Below, one piece after another: positions 60,073-64,000 of a stretch of 64,000 bases of DNA (position 1 is the first letter of the stretch; every line of letters starts with the position of its first letter). Position numbers and translations under genes: made by a program. The DNA is from Ruminococcaceae bacterium HV4-5-B5C. Lineage in GTDB: Bacteria; Bacillota; Clostridia; Oscillospirales; Acutalibacteraceae. The notes beneath the pieces were generated by a model. It worked only from the letters and a program-made list of their open reading frames with translations, had not been told where the DNA came from and did not search any database. The stretch is taken from assembly GCA_900184925.1 (NCBI GenBank), contig FXYJ02000001.1:1-64000 (forward strand). Direction: 5' to 3'.

Positions 60073-61581
60073 TTGCCCGAAAAAAACATATTAAGCATTA
60101 AGGGTTTGTCTAAATATTACCCCGGCGTGAAAGCCCTTGATGATGTATCAATCGATTTCAGAGAAGGTGAAGTACATGCGCTGATCGGCGAAAACGGCGC
60201 AGGAAAATCGACTCTGATAAAAACCATCTCGGGTGCAATCGCACCTGACAGCGGGACTATCACCATAAACGGAAAAACGTACAGCTCAATGACCCCGCAG
60301 GTTGCAAAAGAATTGGGCGTGTCGGTTATCTATCAGGAATTCAACAACGTTCCTTCCTTATCTGCAGCCGAAAATGTTTTTTTGTGTCAAAAAACTTCGA
60401 ACAGCTTTATTGTAGACAGCAAGGAACGGATTAAAAAAGCAGACGGGATTTTCAAGCAGCTGGGTGTACATTTGGACCCGACTCAGCTTGTCAGAGATCT
60501 TTCGCCTGCCTACCAGCAGATTGTTGAAATCGCGAAAGCAGTCAGCAGCAATGTAAAAATATTGATAATGGATGAGCCGACAGCACCGCTGACCATGTCG
60601 GAGGTGGATATGCTTTTCAGAATCGTTCGCGATTTAAAAAGCAAGGGTGTCACCATTCTCTATATCAGTCACCGCATTGAAGAGCTGTTTGAAATATGCG
60701 ACAGAGTATCTGTTCTGCGCGACGGGCAGTACATTACAACCAAATCAATTGCCGAAACCAATCGCAAGGATCTGATTTCTCTGATGGCCGGCCGAACGGT
60801 AAGCGAGGTATACCCGACCCGCAACGCTAAAATCGGAGAAGAAGTATTACGGGTTGAAGATTTGTGTGGAAACGGTGTCAGTGGGATAAATTTTTCACTT
60901 CATAAAGGTGAGATTCTGGGCTTTGCGGGCCTGGTCGGTGCCGGAAGGACGGAATTGATGCATGTCATTTACGGCCTGGTACCGGTTGACTCGGGAAAAA
61001 TCTTTGTTAACGGCAAAGAGACAAGAATAAAAACACCGCGGGATGCGATTGCGAACGGAATCGGACTCATTCCGGAAGACCGTAAAAATCAGGGAGCATT
61101 TTTATCCCAGACGATTAAATGGAATATCAGCATAAATGCAGTGAAAGACCTGTGCGTACACGGGATCGTAGATAAAAAGCAGGAGCTTGAAATCGCAAAA
61201 AAATATCAGGAAAAATTCAATATCAAGACTCCGTCACTCGATCAATATGTTGCTAATCTCAGCGGCGGAAATCAGCAGAAAGTTGTCATTGCGAAGACAA
61301 TGGCGGCGGATTCCAGTATTATCATCTTCGACGAACCGACAAGAGGAATTGACGTTGAAGCCAAGCATGAAATCTATAAGCTTATGAATGAACTGGCTGA
61401 GCAGGGACATGCAATCATTATCGTATCTTCTGAAATGCCGGAATTGATCGGCATGAGCGACAGGATGGTTGTTATCTACGAAGGCAGGCAGACAGGAGCT
61501 TTGTCAAGGGAAGAATTTAATCCGGACCAGATTCTCAGCTTTGCGTCCGGAGGCAGTGACTGTGAAAAAGAAACGACTTAA
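60073..61581 (+). CDS. Sugar ABC transporter ATP-binding protein (RbsA/MglA type, intact)
   Basis: The 502-residue protein has two ABC domains. Domain 1: GENGAGKSTLIK (Walker A), SPAYQQIVEIAKAV (signature), ILIMDEPTAPLT (Walker B) and ILYISHR. Domain 2: GLVGAGRTELMHVIYG, LSGGNQQKVVIAKTM and IIIFDEPTRGIDVEAK. This contrasts with the degenerate copy at 56518. Start is TTG 60073 after GGAGAGGATC. It sits between the binding protein and the permease. Confidence 0.95.
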   Translation: MPEKNILSIKGLSKYYPGVKALDDVSIDFREGEVHALIGENGAGKSTLIKTISGAIAPDSGTITINGKTYSSMTPQVAKELGVSVIYQEFNNVPSLSAAENVFLCQKTSNSFIVDSKERIKKADGIFKQLGVHLDPTQLVRDLSPAYQQIVEIAKAVSSNVKILIMDEPTAPLTMSEVDMLFRIVRDLKSKGVTILYISHRIEELFEICDRVSVLRDGQYITTKSIAETNRKDLISLMAGRTVSEVYPTRNAKIGEEVLRVEDLCGNGVSGINFSLHKGEILGFAGLVGAGRTELMHVIYGLVPVDSGKIFVNGKETRIKTPRDAIANGIGLIPEDRKNQGAFLSQTIKWNISINAVKDLCVHGIVDKKQELEIAKKYQEKFNIKTPSLDQYVANLSGGNQQKVVIAKTMAADSSIIIFDEPTRGIDVEAKHEIYKLMNELAEQGHAIIIVSSEMPELIGMSDRMVVIYEGRQTGALSREEFNPDQILSFASGGSDCEKETT

Positions 61582-61607
61582 GGATTCTGTTAGAGAGGTG
61601 CAGCAAC

Positions 61608-62564
61608 ATGAAATTCATGGAGTTTTATAAGAAATACGGCATTTATGTCATCCTGTTCCTGGTTCTGGCCATCTTCTCGATTTTTGCAAAGGATTTTCTG
61701 TCAGTTGATAACCTGATGAATATTCTGCGTCAGGTTTCAATGTTCGGCATCGTTGTTGTCGGTGTCACGTTCGTAATGATTGCAGGCGGAATGGACCTTT
61801 CCGTCGGCGGTCAGATGGCGGTCATCGGAATGATCGGCGGCATCCTGATGGCCAAAGTGGGAATGCCGATCCTGCCGACCATACTGATCTGTATCGTCGT
61901 AAATACATTGTTCGGTGCGATTAACGGACTGATTGCCGTCAAGCTGAACATTTTCCCGATGATCGTAACGCTTGGCACGATGCTGATTCTCGACGGCCTT
62001 GCTTATGTAATTACAGGCGGATACCCGATTTTCGGCCTGCCTAAATCTTTTGCCATGCTCGGTCAGGGGTATATCTCAATCGTTCCGATTCCGGTTATTA
62101 TTTTTGCGCTCGTTATTGCGCTGTCCTGGTTTGTCTTGAATAAGACTTACCTTGGACGCTATTTCTACGCAATGGGCGGCAATAAAAATGCAGCCCGGTT
62201 AGCGGGTGTCAATGTCGACCATATGCAGATATTCGTCTATGCACTGTGCGGCTTTTTTACAAGCATTGCAGCAATCATCATGCTCTCGCGCACGAATTCC
62301 GCCCAGCCGAATGCAGGCTCGAGCTACCCGTTCGACTGCATGACCGCCGCAGTGCTCGGCGGAATCAGCTTTGCAGGCGGCGAAGGCAATATCGGGGGAG
62401 CTGTCGTCGGCGTTCTGATTATCGGCATTCTGAACAACGGACTGCTGTTAATGGGTGTTGATTCCAACTGGCAGGGCGTTATTAAAGGGCTGGTCCTGAT
62501 TGTGGCCGTCGGAATTGACTGCATCCAGAGAAAAGGCAAGAAGGTTAAGGCCGTTGAGGTCTGA
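61608..62564 (+). CDS. Sugar ABC transporter permease (RbsC type)
   Basis: The 318-residue permease has about ten helices and the family motifs VTFVMIAGGMDLSVGGQMAVIGMIGG (the GGxDLSVG loop), TYLGRYFYAMGGNKNAARLAGV and AAVLGGISFAGGEGNIGGAVVGVLII. These conserved segments are intact, unlike those in the permease at 57943. A GAGAGGTGC site precedes the ATG. It is the last gene of the transporter and is 34 bases from the next gene. Confidence 0.95.
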   Translation: MKFMEFYKKYGIYVILFLVLAIFSIFAKDFLSVDNLMNILRQVSMFGIVVVGVTFVMIAGGMDLSVGGQMAVIGMIGGILMAKVGMPILPTILICIVVNTLFGAINGLIAVKLNIFPMIVTLGTMLILDGLAYVITGGYPIFGLPKSFAMLGQGYISIVPIPVIIFALVIALSWFVLNKTYLGRYFYAMGGNKNAARLAGVNVDHMQIFVYALCGFFTSIAAIIMLSRTNSAQPNAGSSYPFDCMTAAVLGGISFAGGEGNIGGAVVGVLIIGILNNGLLLMGVDSNWQGVIKGLVLIVAVGIDCIQRKGKKVKAVEV

Positions 62565-62597
62565 CCGTTTTTACTGAATGGTGGGAGAGGTGAAAGA

Positions 62598-63425
62598 ATG
62601 GTTTTTTTCAAGACAAAAAAGATAAATGACCACATCACCTGCATCATGAGCCTGACCGGTGAAATGATGTATCTGGCAGAGGGAAAAGAAAAAGCCGCTC
62701 TGATTGATACCGGTACGGGTATCGGAAATATCAGGCAGTTTGTAAATGACTTAACCAGTCTGCCCTACGATGTGCTTCTGACTCACGGCCATATGGATCA
62801 TGCCGCAGGCGGCTTTTTATTTGATTCCGTTTTTATCGACCCGATGGATGCTGAGTTGATTAAAACCGGCAGCATTGAAGAGCGGAAATCTTACGCCGAT
62901 CTTGTCCTTAAGGAAGCTCCGCCCATAAGTGCTTATGTCCCTGTAAAAGAGATAGAAACACAGCCGATCAGCGACGGAGAACTTTTTGACCTGGGCGGAA
63001 TCACGATTGAAGCGATTAAGGTTCCCGGTCACACGCAAGGCTCTGTTGCATTCCTTTTCCGGGAAGACCGCATTATCCTGACCGGTGACGCATGCAATAC
63101 CTTTACCTTCCTGTTTTTGCCTGAAAGTCTGAGCATTGAGGAATACCGGCAATCTCTGCAAAGACTGCTGGATCGGGCGAAGGATTATGACCGGGTTTTG
63201 CTGTCGCATGGCACTCCGGAAGTGCAAAAGGAAATCATTCAGGGCGTGTATGACTGCTGCACGGATATTATGACGGGAAATGTTGATGACGTCCCGTTTG
63301 AGTTCATGGGTAAGGAAGCCCTGATTGCCAAAAAGACAGGCGAAGACAGAAGCAGATTAGACGGTAAAACAGGGAATATTGTCTACAACAAGGATCGTGT
63401 TTTCAAAACGGAAAACCGGGGTTGA
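62598..63425 (+). CDS. MBL-fold metallo-hydrolase
   Basis: The 275-residue protein has the metallo-beta-lactamase fold: LLTHGHMDHAAGG is HxHxDH (zinc ligands), KVPGHTQGSVAFL and LTGDACNTF hold the next His and Asp, and VLLSHGTPEV the last His. Members range from glyoxalase II-like to ribonucleases and lactonases. In this sugar locus it may act on a phosphoester, lactone or sulfate of the imported compound, but no subfamily is clear. A GGGAGAGGTG site precedes the ATG at 62598. It lies between the transporter and the GH3 gene, so it probably belongs to the same regulon. Confidence 0.88.
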   Translation: MVFFKTKKINDHITCIMSLTGEMMYLAEGKEKAALIDTGTGIGNIRQFVNDLTSLPYDVLLTHGHMDHAAGGFLFDSVFIDPMDAELIKTGSIEERKSYADLVLKEAPPISAYVPVKEIETQPISDGELFDLGGITIEAIKVPGHTQGSVAFLFREDRIILTGDACNTFTFLFLPESLSIEEYRQSLQRLLDRAKDYDRVLLSHGTPEVQKEIIQGVYDCCTDIMTGNVDDVPFEFMGKEALIAKKTGEDRSRLDGKTGNIVYNKDRVFKTENRG

Positions 63426-63444
63426 TACCCTTTTGAATGAAATT

Positions 63445-63483
63445 ATCAGCCCGGGCGGGTGCTTTTGTACCGTTCAGGCTGAT
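63445..63483 (+). terminator. Terminator-like stem-loop between MBL and GH3 genes
   Basis: ATCAGCC...GGCTGAT with inner pairs, followed by TTTTTTAT. It may attenuate read-through into the GH3 gene. Confidence 0.7.
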
Positions 63484-63517
63484 TTTTTATCTGTTAAAAA
63501 TCAACAGGAGGATTCAA

Positions 63518-64000
63518 ATGATTGATTTAAAAGGGCGCCCGTTCTTCCTGAACGATCAGGAGATCGATTGGGTAAAGAATACACTGGCGCATCTCAATAC
63601 GGAAGAAAAGATCGGCCAGCTTTTCTGCATGAATATCAAATCCGGCACGGCTGAGGAAGCCACGCGGATTTATCAGGTTATGAAACCGGGCGCGGTTATG
63701 TATCGGCCAGTCAAAGCCGAGAATGCTCTTACACTTACGGAGTTTCTCGACGGCTGTTCGGATATTCCGCTGCTGATTGCTGCAAATCTAGAAAAAGGCG
63801 GGAACGGGATTGTCGAAGAGGGGACGCTCCTTCAGGCACCACTGGGAATTGCGGCTACGGATGACCCGTCAATGGCGGAAAAGCTTGGAATCATTTGTGC
63901 AAAAGAAGGCGCGGCAGTCGGCTGCAACTGGGCGTTTGCTCCGATTATCGACATCGATTACAATTTCCGCAACCCAATTACGAATACAAGAACTTTCGGG
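63518..64000 (+). CDS. Glycoside hydrolase family 3 protein, N-terminal part (cut by window edge)
   Basis: The first 161 residues are visible: MIDLKGRPFFLNDQEIDWV, EEKIGQLFCMNIKSGTAEEATRIYQVMKPGAVMYRP, and CAKEGAAVGCNWAFAPIIDIDYNFRNPITNTRTFG. The 'WAFAPIIDI...NP.TNTRTFG' block matches GH3 (beta-glucosidase or beta-N-acetylhexosaminidase), where the conserved R and E/D bind the -1 sugar. The nucleophile Asp is beyond the window. An AGGAGG site precedes the ATG. No signal peptide is seen, so it likely acts in the cytoplasm on sugars brought in by the transporter. Confidence 0.9.
   Translation, partial: MIDLKGRPFFLNDQEIDWVKNTLAHLNTEEKIGQLFCMNIKSGTAEEATRIYQVMKPGAVMYRPVKAENALTLTEFLDGCSDIPLLIAANLEKGGNGIVEEGTLLQAPLGIAATDDPSMAEKLGIICAKEGAAVGCNWAFAPIIDIDYNFRNPITNTRTFG

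Noticed and set aside
1..64000. CRISPR array
   Set aside because: I saw no set of regularly spaced direct repeats with unique spacers. The repeated 18-mers in 1-10.3 kb are kilobases apart and separated by genes.

Overview
The window looks like a chromosomal segment of a spore-forming, low-oxygen Firmicute, most likely class Clostridia near the Oscillospiraceae/Ruminococcaceae. The basis is the cotJA-cotJB-cotJC spore-coat operon, clostridial large serine recombinase remnants, a two-subunit iron-sulfur L-serine dehydratase, a BspA-type leucine-rich surface protein and strong AGGAGG ribosome sites. This is inference from gene content; no rRNA is present. By eye, a GC-rich core (about 23.9-51.1 kb) sits between AT-richer, visibly acquired DNA on both sides.

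Region 1 (1-12.3 kb) is an accessory array. Unrelated genes, all on the + strand, are separated by short spacers holding a nearly invariant 18-base motif, AACTTCGCATAATGTTTA. The cargo is: end of a chloramphenicol acetyltransferase, a putative ADP-ribosyltransferase toxin, a complete type I restriction-modification system (hsdM-hsdS-hsdR), a YcxB-like membrane protein, two flavodoxin-like proteins, a CPBP protease, and an alpha/alpha-toroid plus TIR-like protein whose end is cut off by a serine recombinase remnant. The motif resembles a XerC half-site of dif/pdif sites (and one arm of loxP), so the array may be a Xer-type or integron-like cassette array.

Region 2 (12.3-23.8 kb) is a mosaic: IS3, GGDEF and serine-recombinase debris, an LRR surface protein, a staphyloxanthin-like carotenoid operon (crtO, crtQ and two CrtN-family desaturases, no crtM seen), a two-gene AbiJ/HEPN-like candidate defence module bracketed by similar GCCCCCTGCAA stem-loops, and a tRNA-derived repeat beside tRNA-Ile2.

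Region 3 (23.9-51.1 kb) is core-like: comFB, sdaAA/sdaAB, ybjQ, a D,D-carboxypeptidase, gltX-glnS, a macrodomain protein, an AAA ATPase, a GH16 glucanase with five beta-sandwich modules and its divergent AraC regulator, DUF1848, pepP, an amino-acid ABC transporter, a glycolipid pair (MGDG-type glycosyltransferase plus PlsY-like acyltransferase), potABCD and cotJABC.

Region 4 (51.3-53.35 kb) is a roughly 2-kb island bounded by tRNA-Pro(GGG) and a 33-bp copy of its 3' part. It carries a broken DUF4417 gene and a small partner protein.

Region 5 (53.9-64 kb) is a carbohydrate locus. A YesN/YesM two-component pair whose kinase has almost no extracellular domain is coupled, by overlap or abutment, to an RbsA-like protein that has lost its ATPase motifs and to an RbsC-like permease without a binding protein. 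A complete, intact sugar ABC transporter, an MBL-fold hydrolase and the start of a GH3 glycosidase follow. My inference is that the degenerate transporter acts as the sensor for the two-component system. I regard this module and the cassette array as the two most promising undescribed systems here.
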